64,000 nt of DNA from Clostridiales bacterium. GTDB lineage: Bacteria; Bacillota; Clostridia; Oscillospirales; Acutalibacteraceae. The first letter of the stretch is position 1. Each line of letters begins with the position of its first letter. Where the stretch lies: positions 1-64,000 of the forward strand of contig DXYF01000018.1 of the NCBI GenBank assembly GCA_019415945.1, read 5' to 3'. The position numbers and the translations under genes were made by a program. Of the stretch, positions 39,613-47,780 are shown piece after piece. The notes beneath the pieces are model-generated. The model saw nothing but the letters and a program-made list of their open reading frames with translations. It made no database searches and was not told the DNA's origin.

Positions 39613-41774
39613 TCTTCAACTTCACCTTTCTTGAGCGGAACAACGGGAGTTCCGACTGTTTTTGCATAGTTTGCATTCATTGCACTTTTTTGTGCCTTTG
39701 ATGCGAGTTTTGAAAAATATTTTTGACAATTAAGGCGTTTTTTGCCCCTCTTCTCAACGGGAGTATATGTCATATCGCTGTGCTGTCTGCGTGCATTGAT
39801 TGTGTCCTTAAACATAATTGTAATGATTTCCTGTACACGCTGTTTTAGGTCTTCGTCTTCAACAGGGAATACAAGTTCAACACGCTTGTCAAGATTTCTC
39901 GGCATCCAATCTGCACTGCCCATATAATACTGCGGATTGCCGTTGTTTTCAAATATAAAGATTCGGCTGTGTTCAAGAAGCTGACCCACTATGGAAATTA
40001 CCTTGATGTTTTCGCTGAAGCCCTTTACTTCCGGCACAAGACAGCAAATGCCTCTGACAATAAGTTCTACCTTAACGCCTGCGTTTGACGCATCATACAA
40101 AAGTTTTATGATGCTCGGGTCAACAAGAGAGTTTACCTTAGCAGTGATTTTTGCAGGCAGTCCAAGCTTTGCGTTTTGTGTTTCGTTCAATATCATAGCT
40201 TCAAAAAATGTTCTCATACCGTTTGGAGCAACAATAAACTTGTTGTATTCGGGAGGGAATGAGTAGCCTGTGAGAACATTAAACAGAGATGAAGCGTCAA
40301 CGCCGTATTCCTCACGGCAGGTAAACATACCGATGTCGGTATAAAAGCGTGCTGTGCTGTCGTTATAGTTACCTGTGCCCATATGCAGATAGCGTCTTAT
40401 TCCGTCGTCATCACGGCGTACAACAAGACAGATTTTGCAGTGCGTTTTAAGTCCTGTAAGTCCGTAAATAACATGACAACCCGCTTTTTCGAGTTTGTTT
40501 GCCCACTGGATATTGTTTTCCTCGTCAAATCGTGCCTTAAGCTCAACAAGTACCGTAACCTGCTTGCCGTTTTCGCACGCTTTGATAAGTGCGGCTACAA
40601 TGGGGGAGTTTCCGCTTACACGGTAAAGCGTTTGCTTGATTGCAAGTACCTTGGGGTCAACAGCCGCTTTTTTGACAAAATCAACGACAACATCAAAGCT
40701 CTCGTACGGATGATGAACAAGTCTGTCTTTTTCTCTTATTGCCTCGAAAATATCGTCATAGCCGTAAAATTCTGCCGGGGGATTAACAGGAACAATAGGC
40801 TCAAAGCACATTTTTTCGCAGTCCTTAATTCTTGCAAACTTTGAAAGAAATGTCAGGTCAAGAGGTCCTCGCTGATAATATATTTCGTCCTCGTTTACAT
40901 CGAGGGCATTGATAAGGAAATTTCTGATCTCTACATTACATTTTTTGCAAAACTCAAGTCTTACGGGTTCGCCCCTCTTGCGTTTGCGGATGGATTTTTT
41001 GATTTCAGCCATCAAGTCCTCGGTATCCTCATCAATGTCAAGATCTGAATCTCGTGTTATTCGGAATACATCATGGTCTTTTATGTTGTAAAGCTCAAAA
41101 AGCTCGTTTAAATGTGCGGCAATTACCTTTTCAAGCAAAATAAATACTCTGTTTTCGCTTGAAGGCAGTTCAAGAAATCTCGGCAGAATTGAAGGGACCT
41201 GCACTACCGCAAAAAATTCTTCCTTTTTGCCGTTTGTAAGTCTTACAGCAATGTTAAGGCTTTTGTTTGCAAGAAGCGGAAAAGGACGGCTGGTATCAAC
41301 AGCCATCGGCGTAATAACGGGAAAGACCACTTTGCGAAAATAATCGTTAATAAACGAAAGCTGATCACCGTCAAGTTCACTAATATCCTTAAATACAATT
41401 CCGTTAGCACGCAAAGACGGTATTATAGAACGATTGTAGCAAATATACTGTCTTTTTGCAAAATCGTGGATTTTTTCGGAAAGGCGGTTCATAACCTCCT
41501 TGGGGGTCAAGCCTGACGGATCCTTTGACTTTACTCCGTGATGAATTTGATCGAGCACACCTGCCACTCTGACCATAAAGAATTCATCGAGGTTTGAAGC
41601 TGTTATTGAAAGAAAGTTGCATCTTTCCATAATCGGATTTTCTTTTTTGATTGCCTCTTCGAGAACTCTTTTGTTAAAATCAATCCAGCTGAGCTCTCTA
41701 TTGTTATAGGGAAAATTATCCCACTTAATTGTGTTTTTTGTCTTTTCATTTTTCTTTTTGTTATCAGATGCCAA
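39609..41774 (-). CDS. ppk1: Polyphosphate kinase
   Basis: Reversibly makes polyphosphate from ATP; 721 residues, the PPK1 type. The N-terminal domain starts NRELSWIDFNKRVLEEA, the two phospholipase-D-like catalytic domains carry the HHPYESF region, the histidine of LKTHCKICLVVRR (the autophosphorylated position) and YLHMGTGNYND. The start is TTG 41774: AGGCGG (41788-41783) sits 8 bases upstream, whereas the alternative GTG 41783 lies inside that site. It overlaps pfkA by four bases. Confidence 0.93.
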   Translation of the reverse strand: MASDNKKKNEKTKNTIKWDNFPYNNRELSWIDFNKRVLEEAIKKENPIMERCNFLSITASNLDEFFMVRVAGVLDQIHHGVKSKDPSGLTPKEVMNRLSEKIHDFAKRQYICYNRSIIPSLRANGIVFKDISELDGDQLSFINDYFRKVVFPVITPMAVDTSRPFPLLANKSLNIAVRLTNGKKEEFFAVVQVPSILPRFLELPSSENRVFILLEKVIAAHLNELFELYNIKDHDVFRITRDSDLDIDEDTEDLMAEIKKSIRKRKRGEPVRLEFCKKCNVEIRNFLINALDVNEDEIYYQRGPLDLTFLSKFARIKDCEKMCFEPIVPVNPPAEFYGYDDIFEAIREKDRLVHHPYESFDVVVDFVKKAAVDPKVLAIKQTLYRVSGNSPIVAALIKACENGKQVTVLVELKARFDEENNIQWANKLEKAGCHVIYGLTGLKTHCKICLVVRRDDDGIRRYLHMGTGNYNDSTARFYTDIGMFTCREEYGVDASSLFNVLTGYSFPPEYNKFIVAPNGMRTFFEAMILNETQNAKLGLPAKITAKVNSLVDPSIIKLLYDASNAGVKVELIVRGICCLVPEVKGFSENIKVISIVGQLLEHSRIFIFENNGNPQYYMGSADWMPRNLDKRVELVFPVEDEDLKQRVQEIITIMFKDTINARRQHSDMTYTPVEKRGKKRLNCQKYFSKLASKAQKSAMNANYAKTVGTPVVPLKKGEVEE

Positions 41775-41832
41775 AATAATCACCGCCTGTTTAATTTTTA
41801 TACTATACTGATTTGCATCTGTAATGCTAAAT

Positions 41833-41861
41833 ATTATACAACATTATCCATAATAAAACAA
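41833..41861 (-). promoter_or_regulatory. Promoter of ppk-pfk
   Basis: Minus strand: TTGTTT (41861-41856), 17-base spacer, TATAAT (41838-41833). Confidence 0.6.
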
Positions 41862-41925
41862 GATTATTAATTGTGAAATAATGTTGTATTACACAAATTT
41901 TACTTAAATTTTATTTTATAAAAGC

Positions 41926-41961
41926 ATAAGTGACCCAGAATGATAAATCTGAGTCACTTAT
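41926..41961 (-). terminator. Terminator of the CHAP-dockerin gene
   Basis: ATAAGTGACCCAGA (41926-41939) with TCTGAGTCACTTAT (41948-41961), 14-bp stem with one mismatch, just past the stop on the minus strand; followed there by GCTTTTATAAAATAAAATTT. Confidence 0.65.
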
Positions 41962-41964
41962 AAA

Positions 41965-43047
41965 TCAATTTGTCAAATATTTTTGAATCGCTGTGCAGTC
42001 CATCACTGAGATCCGACCGTCGGAGTCTAAGTCGCAGCGGCTTATCTGTTCATCACTCAGTTCAGCCTGACCGCTTAAATATCTCTGCAAAAGTGTAGCG
42101 TCAGCTACCGTTATTGTACCGTCGCAGTCAATATCGCCCATCAAAATGCTTTCTGACGGTGAATCCGGAATGTCAGATGTATTCGAGGTTGCAGGCTGTG
42201 TTGTAGTCGGCACGGTTGCAGGTTCGGTTTGAGTGGGTTTTGCCGTAGTCGGTGCGACAGTTGCAGGCTGAGTTGTTGTGGGTTCTGTAGCGGGTGCGGA
42301 AGATATATAGACGCAGTAATCAAGGCATACCCATCCGTTTTTGCCGTTATATGAGGTGTATCCCCAGTTTCCGTCTGTTTTTGTAACGGTGAGCTTAACG
42401 CCGTCAGGAATCGCTCCTATTGCACTGTAGCTTGTCCCTGCACCGCTTCGCATATTAAGATAATCGTCAACATCTGTTTCGTAGATGCCCGTTGCAAAAT
42501 CGTCAGCTTGCAGATTTTCGCTGATATATATATATCCGTCAAAATTCCACCAGCTTGAACCGCCTGCATTTTTGTCATCGGTGCTTGCGTAGCTTAAATA
42601 AAAATTAGTTCCGTTCCATGCTGAGTTTGAAAATGTAATTTGTCCGTTTTCAATTTTTTCAACTACGGCAACATGACCGCCGCCTCCGTCATAGTGCCAA
42701 CAGGCAACAGCACCTATTTTCGGTGTCTGACCGTAGCTGTAGTATCCGTTGGTTTTGTTGTAGCCGTACCAGTCCTCAGCGTTTCCCCAAGAAAGCTTGG
42801 GTTCTGTTCCGAGAATTTCATATGCTCTGCCAAAAGCATATGCGGTACAGTTGGGCATACCGTATCCCCATTTGTAAAAAGGATTTATATCGCTGTAATA
42901 ATATTTATTAGTTGATGAAGGTGCAGTAAGTCGAGGAGTAAAGCTTGTGGCCGCACTCGCCAAAATTGACAATGAAAAAACTGTTGTAAAAAGAACAGCA
43001 ACTGCAACTATTATCGCATTGATTCTTCTGAAAACAAAAACTCTCAA
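41965..43047 (-). CDS. Secreted CHAP peptidoglycan hydrolase with SH3 and dockerin
   Basis: A 360-residue secreted protein. Signal peptide (about 1-32, cleavage near ILASAA); CHAP domain (about 45-178) with catalytic Cys67 in MPNCTAYAFG and His125 in GGGGHVAVVE; bacterial SH3 domain (about 185-248) with LNMRSGAGTSY; Thr/Pro/Ala linker (250-300); type I dockerin (303-360) with two Ca2+ loops DIDCDGTITVAD and DLDSDGRISVMD. CHAP proteins cut peptidoglycan as amidases or endopeptidases. The dockerin implies docking to a cohesin scaffold. TTG 43047 is chosen because AAAGGA (43060-43055) is 7 bases upstream. Confidence 0.92.
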   Translation of the reverse strand: MRVFVFRRINAIIVAVAVLFTTVFSLSILASAATSFTPRLTAPSSTNKYYYSDINPFYKWGYGMPNCTAYAFGRAYEILGTEPKLSWGNAEDWYGYNKTNGYYSYGQTPKIGAVACWHYDGGGGHVAVVEKIENGQITFSNSAWNGTNFYLSYASTDDKNAGGSSWWNFDGYIYISENLQADDFATGIYETDVDDYLNMRSGAGTSYSAIGAIPDGVKLTVTKTDGNWGYTSYNGKNGWVCLDYCVYISSAPATEPTTTQPATVAPTTAKPTQTEPATVPTTTQPATSNTSDIPDSPSESILMGDIDCDGTITVADATLLQRYLSGQAELSDEQISRCDLDSDGRISVMDCTAIQKYLTN

Positions 43048-43096
43048 AAAAACATCCTTTCTAATAAGCTTTAGTAAGTTTAAAATTTGCTGCGTA

Positions 43097-43126
43097 TACA
43101 AAGATTACTAATTTGTAATCTTTGTA
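43097..43126. repeat. Perfect 12-6-12 inverted repeat at the CHAP transcript start
   Basis: TACAAAGATTAC (43097-43108) and GTAATCTTTGTA (43115-43126), 6-base spacer, lying a few bases after the predicted -10 on the minus strand. It could be an operator or a 5' stem-loop of the mRNA. Confidence 0.6.
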
Positions 43127-43130
43127 GGTA

Positions 43131-43159
43131 ATTTTAACATATAAAAATTTAAAAATCAA
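43131..43159 (-). promoter_or_regulatory. Promoter of the CHAP-dockerin gene
   Basis: Minus strand: TTGATT (43159-43154), 17-base spacer with extended TG, TAAAAT (43136-43131). Confidence 0.6.
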
Positions 43160-43240
43160 AGAGTATTTGCACTGATAAAGGGTGTTTTTTAAGTCTTTAT
43201 TTAATGCAATTTATACAATTTGGCAAAAAAATATATATTT

Positions 43241-43273
43241 AAGGCAAACAAGCCAATCCCGCCTGTTTGCCTT
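43241..43273 (-). terminator. Terminator of the ABC permease gene
   Basis: AAGGCAAACA (43241-43250) pairs with TGTTTGCCTT (43264-43273); on the minus strand it is followed by AAATATATATTTTTTT. Confidence 0.7.
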
Positions 43274-43297
43274 AGATTTATGATTTATACAATATTT

Positions 43298-46200
43298 TTA
43301 TTCAAAGCTTTTAAGACTTTCCACCATATTTACTGATTTTATCTTAAAACTCATTGCTGCGTTTACGAGCAGAGAGAATATAAATGTGAGCAACGCGGCA
43401 AAAATAAATGATGTGGAATAAATGTCACGCCCGAACATAATGTTGTCAACTTCAACGGTTTTAACGATAAAACCTGTCAGGAATATTCCCATTACAAGAC
43501 CTACTGCTATACCCAGCAAGGTTAAAATAATATTTTCCTTGTAAATGAATGACGCTGTTTCACGGTTGTTAAAGCCCAGAACCTTAAATGTTGCAATTTC
43601 ACGCATACGCTCTGCAATATTAATGCTTGTAAGATTATAAAGCACAACAAACGCAAGTGCCGCCGCAGATATTATCATAACAAGAACAACAAGGTTTAAA
43701 GAATCAAGCATATTCTCAAAATCCTCTATGCTTGTTTTTATAAAGGATACGGCGATAATTCTGTCGTCGCTTAACAATTCTGAGCTTAAGGAATTCGCGG
43801 CTTTATCCGAAGTGTCTTTAAGCTGAATGTCAAGCATATTGTACATAGCTTCTTTGCCGAACAGTGAGGTATAAAGCTTTGGAGTCATATAAATATAATT
43901 CTGAATATACTGCTCAAAAATGCCGCATACCTTTACTTCTGCCTCGCCTTCATTGCAGCTTAGTTTTATTGTGTCGCCGACTTTTATTCCAAGCTCATCC
44001 GAAAGTTTTTCGTTTATCAGCACGCCGTCGTCAGTTAAATCAAGTGTGTTTTTGTACTTTCGTGTATGCAGAGAAATAATTGATTCAAGTTCGTTCGGAT
44101 TTTGCGGCACTGAAATATAAGTGTCCGTATCTTTTATCTGTTTACCGAATTCAACGCTTGCATCAAGCTGCATAAAAAGCATATAGTTTTCTATATTTTT
44201 GTTTTTGCCTGCTGCATCGGTGAGGTATGAAAGCTCTTGTTCGCTTCCACCGTTTTCAGGGACAACAACCGCGTCATATTTATAGATTGTTTCAAACTGA
44301 TCTTTTGTGAGAGGGTCAAAGCTGTTTAGCAGACCGAATGCGGAAACAATGAGAGCCGTGCATCCTGCAACGCCTATTACCGTCATACACAGTCTTGACT
44401 TATATCTCAGCAAATTTCTTGCCGTAAGCTTAGCCGTAAAACCGAATCTGTTCCACAGGGGAGTAATGTATTCAAGGATAATTCTCTTGCCTGCTTTCGG
44501 TGCTTTGGGTCGCATTGCTTCTGCCGGCTTGTGTGAAAGAGAACGCATACACACAGCTATTGAAACGGCTGATGTGCAAATAATTGCCGACGCAGTTGCG
44601 ATTGTGATGCTGATATAATCAAGCTTAAGAGTTATATCCCCGATATAATACATCATTTGGTATGCGTTGTATATTATATACGGAAGGGTGCTGACGCCGA
44701 GAATTATGCCGACTGCACTTCCCAAAACAGCCGCGGTAAGTGAGTAAATTACAAACTTTCCGATTATGCTCTTATTGCTGTAGCCGAGTGCCTTGAGCGT
44801 TCCGATTTCCGTTCGCTTTTCATCAATAAGACGGGTCATCGTTGTAACACACACAAGAACCGCTACCAGAAGGAAAAACATAGGGAATACGCCTGCCACG
44901 GCATCCAGTCTGTCGGCGTTTTGTGAAAAACTTGAATATCCCGGATTGTCATCTCGTGTAAATACATACCACTGAGGTTTTGAAAGGTTATCAAGCTCTT
45001 TTTGTGCGTCTTTTATTTCTGCTTCGGCTTTTGCAAATTCATCTTCCGCCCTGGCTTTTTCCGATTCGTATTCCTGTTTTGCATCGGCAAGTTTCTGACT
45101 GCCCTCCGACTTTTGTGATTCAAGCTCCTTTACACCGTCATCATACTGTGATTGTGCATTATTAAGCTCATTTTCTGCTTCTGAAAGCTTATTGTATCCC
45201 TCACTTTTTTGTGTTTGAAGCTCGGCTTTTCCCGCTTCAAGCAAAGCTTTTCCGTTTTCAATTTGATTATATGCCTCGTCAAGCTCTGACTGCCCCTCCG
45301 CCTTTTTCTTATCAAGCTGTGACTGCATTAAGTCAAGTTCTTCCTTTGTTTTTTCAAATTCCGAAACGGCATCTTCATATTGTTTATTCAGGCTTTCAAG
45401 GTTATTTTGAGCCTGTTCAAGCTGTAGCTTCAGAGCTGAGATTTTATCGGGATCTGTTTCGGCTGCTATTGCGTTGTTTATTGAATCAACAGCAAGTTTT
45501 GCCTGCTGTATTGCCGAAACAAGTAAAGGCTCCTGTGATGTTTTAAATTCATTATAAGCTGTTTCATATTGTTCAAAACCGCTGTCAATTTTTTCTTGAG
45601 CCTGAGCTGTCTGTGATTCAAAATCTGCCTTTGATTTTTCATATTCCGCCTGTGCGTTTTCAAGCTGTGTTTCCTGATTTGCAATTTCTTCTTCTGCGGC
45701 GGAAATTTGTGCATAATATTCGTTTTTCGAGGTTTCAAGCTGTGCCCATCCGTTTTCAATTTCTGTTTTTGCATCGTCAAGCTCAGCTTGTGCATCAAGA
45801 ATTTTTCGGTCAAACTCAGATTGTGACGAATCAAGGGCTTTTTTTGCGTCGTCAAGCTTTGCCTGTGCGTCGGATTTTTCGTCTCTGTACTGTGCTTTGG
45901 CGTCTTCGAGTTCGTTTTCTGCCTTTTGAATAATGTCCTCGTCAAAGGCTGTGCACCGTGCGTCAGCGGTTTTTTCCAACACTTTTGAAAGCTTGTCCGA
46001 CTGCGAATCGTATTCATCGGTGTACGGCTGACAGTCCTTTGAAAAATCAGCCTTTACATAAAGCTCCGTGTAACGCTCGCTTATAAAGTTTTCGTCCAAT
46101 GTGTACATAAACTCGCTGATTTCACCGTCGCCGATGTTGGTAGTACCTCTTTGGTATGAAATATAAAGGGGAGAGTTTACTTTGCCGACAACCGTGTACT

Positions 46201-46717
46201 CAAAACAATTTAGCTGATCGGTTAAATCAGAATCACCCGCATTTTCGGAAAAAACAATTTTATCTCCTATTTCATGCTTTGTTCCGCCAATGGTTTCATA
46301 TTCAACAACTATTTCATTTTTCTTTTCGGGCAGCCTGCCCTCCTTTAATACAAGGGAGTTCATTTCTTTGTTGTCGCCGTAAGCTTTTGGTACGGCAATA
46401 AGCCGGACTACACTTCCTCCTGACTCGCCTGTGGTTTGAAGGTCGCAGTAGTACGATGGCATAACCGATGAAACGCCCTCGGTATTTTCAACCGCTTTAA
46501 TATCATCGCTGTCAAATCCGACGGTCGAAACAAGTCTGTAATCCATTAAATTTTGGCTTTCAAAATAGTCGTCTGACAGTTGGTACATTGACGGTACCGT
46601 TGCCTTAATTCCCGACAAAAATCCTACTCCGAGTGCTATTATAGCCATAATGGATATAAATCGTGCTTTTGAATTTTTAATTTCACGAAATGTATTTTTT
46701 ATTAGAGATTTTGTCAT
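43298..46717 (-). CDS. FtsX-like ABC permease with a large coiled-coil insert
   Basis: A 1139-residue membrane protein of the MacB/FtsX permease type. One N-terminal helix (about 20-40) is followed by an extracellular MacB-like domain (about 45-255), a long coiled coil rich in Ala, Glu, Gln and Lys (about 260-600), then three-helix FtsX core 1 (about 615-760), a second extracellular domain and FtsX core 2 (about 1010-1135). The two cores carry conserved segments (KRTEIGTLKALGYS and EIATFKVLGFN). Likely drives export or extracytoplasmic mechanical work such as hydrolase control. The ATPase partner lies upstream. Confidence 0.88.
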   Translation of the reverse strand: MTKSLIKNTFREIKNSKARFISIMAIIALGVGFLSGIKATVPSMYQLSDDYFESQNLMDYRLVSTVGFDSDDIKAVENTEGVSSVMPSYYCDLQTTGESGGSVVRLIAVPKAYGDNKEMNSLVLKEGRLPEKKNEIVVEYETIGGTKHEIGDKIVFSENAGDSDLTDQLNCFEYTVVGKVNSPLYISYQRGTTNIGDGEISEFMYTLDENFISERYTELYVKADFSKDCQPYTDEYDSQSDKLSKVLEKTADARCTAFDEDIIQKAENELEDAKAQYRDEKSDAQAKLDDAKKALDSSQSEFDRKILDAQAELDDAKTEIENGWAQLETSKNEYYAQISAAEEEIANQETQLENAQAEYEKSKADFESQTAQAQEKIDSGFEQYETAYNEFKTSQEPLLVSAIQQAKLAVDSINNAIAAETDPDKISALKLQLEQAQNNLESLNKQYEDAVSEFEKTKEELDLMQSQLDKKKAEGQSELDEAYNQIENGKALLEAGKAELQTQKSEGYNKLSEAENELNNAQSQYDDGVKELESQKSEGSQKLADAKQEYESEKARAEDEFAKAEAEIKDAQKELDNLSKPQWYVFTRDDNPGYSSFSQNADRLDAVAGVFPMFFLLVAVLVCVTTMTRLIDEKRTEIGTLKALGYSNKSIIGKFVIYSLTAAVLGSAVGIILGVSTLPYIIYNAYQMMYYIGDITLKLDYISITIATASAIICTSAVSIAVCMRSLSHKPAEAMRPKAPKAGKRIILEYITPLWNRFGFTAKLTARNLLRYKSRLCMTVIGVAGCTALIVSAFGLLNSFDPLTKDQFETIYKYDAVVVPENGGSEQELSYLTDAAGKNKNIENYMLFMQLDASVEFGKQIKDTDTYISVPQNPNELESIISLHTRKYKNTLDLTDDGVLINEKLSDELGIKVGDTIKLSCNEGEAEVKVCGIFEQYIQNYIYMTPKLYTSLFGKEAMYNMLDIQLKDTSDKAANSLSSELLSDDRIIAVSFIKTSIEDFENMLDSLNLVVLVMIISAAALAFVVLYNLTSINIAERMREIATFKVLGFNNRETASFIYKENIILTLLGIAVGLVMGIFLTGFIVKTVEVDNIMFGRDIYSTSFIFAALLTFIFSLLVNAAMSFKIKSVNMVESLKSFE

Positions 46718-46770
46718 AGCTGTCTATCCCTTGCTGTTACGCATTTTTATGCTTATAAACAATTTATTGT

Positions 46771-47472
46771 TTACCACTCAATTTCGTCAACGCTTTTCGG
46801 TGAAGAATTGTAAACATCTTTAACGATTTTTCCGCTTTTCATCTCGATTATATGGTCAGCCATAGGAGTTATTGCACTGTTGTGTGTGATAAGTACAACA
46901 GTCATTTTTTCTTTTTTGCAGGTATCCTGCAAAAGCTTTAAAATTTGCTTGCCGGTATTGTAGTCGAGTGCACCTGTTGGCTCATCGCAAAGCAGGAGCT
47001 TAGGCCGCTTTGCAAGAGCCCTTGCAATAGATACCCTCTGTTGCTCTCCTCCGGAAAGCTGTGAGGGGAAATTATTTTTTCTGTCCAGCAGTCCGACGCT
47101 TTTGAGAGCTTCCTCGCTGTTAAGCGGATTTTTGCAAATTTGTGCTGCAAGCTCAACATTTTCCTTAGCGGTTAAATTTTGAACAAGATTATAAAACTGA
47201 AACACAAATCCTATATCATATCTTCTGTACTCAATAAGCTGCTTTTCATTAAATTTGCTGATGTCTTTGTTGTTTACAAAAACTTCGCCTTCGCTGCTGC
47301 TGTCCATTCCGCCGAGAATATTTAAAACAGTCGTTTTTCCTGCTCCTGACGCACCGACCACGATTGCAAATTCACCCTGCTTAATACAAAATGAAATTCC
47401 GTCAACAGCGTTAATTGTTACTTCGCCCATTGTGTAACGCTTATAAACATTTTTAAATTCTACAAGATTCAT
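46771..47472 (-). CDS. ABC transporter ATP-binding protein
   Basis: A 233-residue ATPase of the MacB/LolD subfamily, pairing with the FtsX-like permease 53 bases downstream. Walker A GASGAGKTT, signature LSGGEQQRVSIARAL, Walker B LLLCDEPTGALD and H-loop THN are complete. The start ATG 47472 is favoured over ATG 47478 because GGGG lies 7 bases upstream of the former. Divergent from the MATE gene. Confidence 0.94.
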   Translation of the reverse strand: MNLVEFKNVYKRYTMGEVTINAVDGISFCIKQGEFAIVVGASGAGKTTVLNILGGMDSSSEGEVFVNNKDISKFNEKQLIEYRRYDIGFVFQFYNLVQNLTAKENVELAAQICKNPLNSEEALKSVGLLDRKNNFPSQLSGGEQQRVSIARALAKRPKLLLCDEPTGALDYNTGKQILKLLQDTCKKEKMTVVLITHNSAITPMADHIIEMKSGKIVKDVYNSSPKSVDEIEW

Positions 47473-47506
47473 AAACATTCCCCTTTTTAGTTATGGGTAT
47501 TGTATA

Positions 47507-47535
47507 ATTATACCACTATATTTAATAGTATTCAA
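47507..47535 (-). promoter_or_regulatory. Promoter of the ABC transporter operon
   Basis: Minus strand: TTGAAT (47535-47530), 17-base spacer with extended TGG, TATAAT (47512-47507). Confidence 0.7.
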
Positions 47536-47573
47536 CGATTTAAGAGTGAAATTTAGGTGAATAAAATATTAAC

Positions 47574-47602
47574 TTGACATATTTCTCATTTTCTGATACG
47601 AT
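47574..47602 (+). promoter_or_regulatory. Promoter of the MATE gene
   Basis: TTGACA (47574-47579), 17-base spacer, TACGAT (47597-47602). Transcription is predicted to start near 47609, just before the riboswitch-like leader. Confidence 0.7.
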
Positions 47603-47608
47603 ACCACT

Positions 47609-47695
47609 TGAAACATCGGAGGGTGAATAACCAAGGAGTTATTAGCCAGATAAGATGACGGGTGAAATTCCCGTTTTCTTATTCGGCTTTTTATT
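47609..47695 (+). promoter_or_regulatory. Riboswitch-like leader, candidate guanidine-IV (mepA motif)
   Basis: The leader begins with a GGAGGGTG segment (47618 onward). AATAAC (47627-47632) pairs with GTTATT (47638-47643) around CAAGGA. This is followed by a long terminator: GCC...ATAAGA..ACGGG (from 47645) with CCCGT..TCTTAT..GGC (to about 47688), then TTTTTATTTATT. Architecture (small hairpin abutting a terminator, MATE gene downstream) fits what I know of the mepA-motif guanidine-IV class; the assignment is from memory, not a covariance search. Confidence 0.55.
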
Positions 47696-47780
47696 TATTA
47701 AGATTATTTTACGGCATACTTTGTGTATCAATGTTTTACTCCTTATGTTAAATACGAATTGTTACAGAAAGGAACTCGGT

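Noticed and set aside
45478..46017. 179-residue alternative frame on the minus strand inside the ABC permease
   Set aside because: Overlaps the coiled-coil region in another frame; low-complexity His/Lys/Thr-rich translation with no start signal.
47655..47780. Upstream in-frame extension of the MATE gene from ATG 47655
   Set aside because: The ATG lies within the predicted terminator stem without a ribosome binding site; the extension is absent from typical MATE starts.
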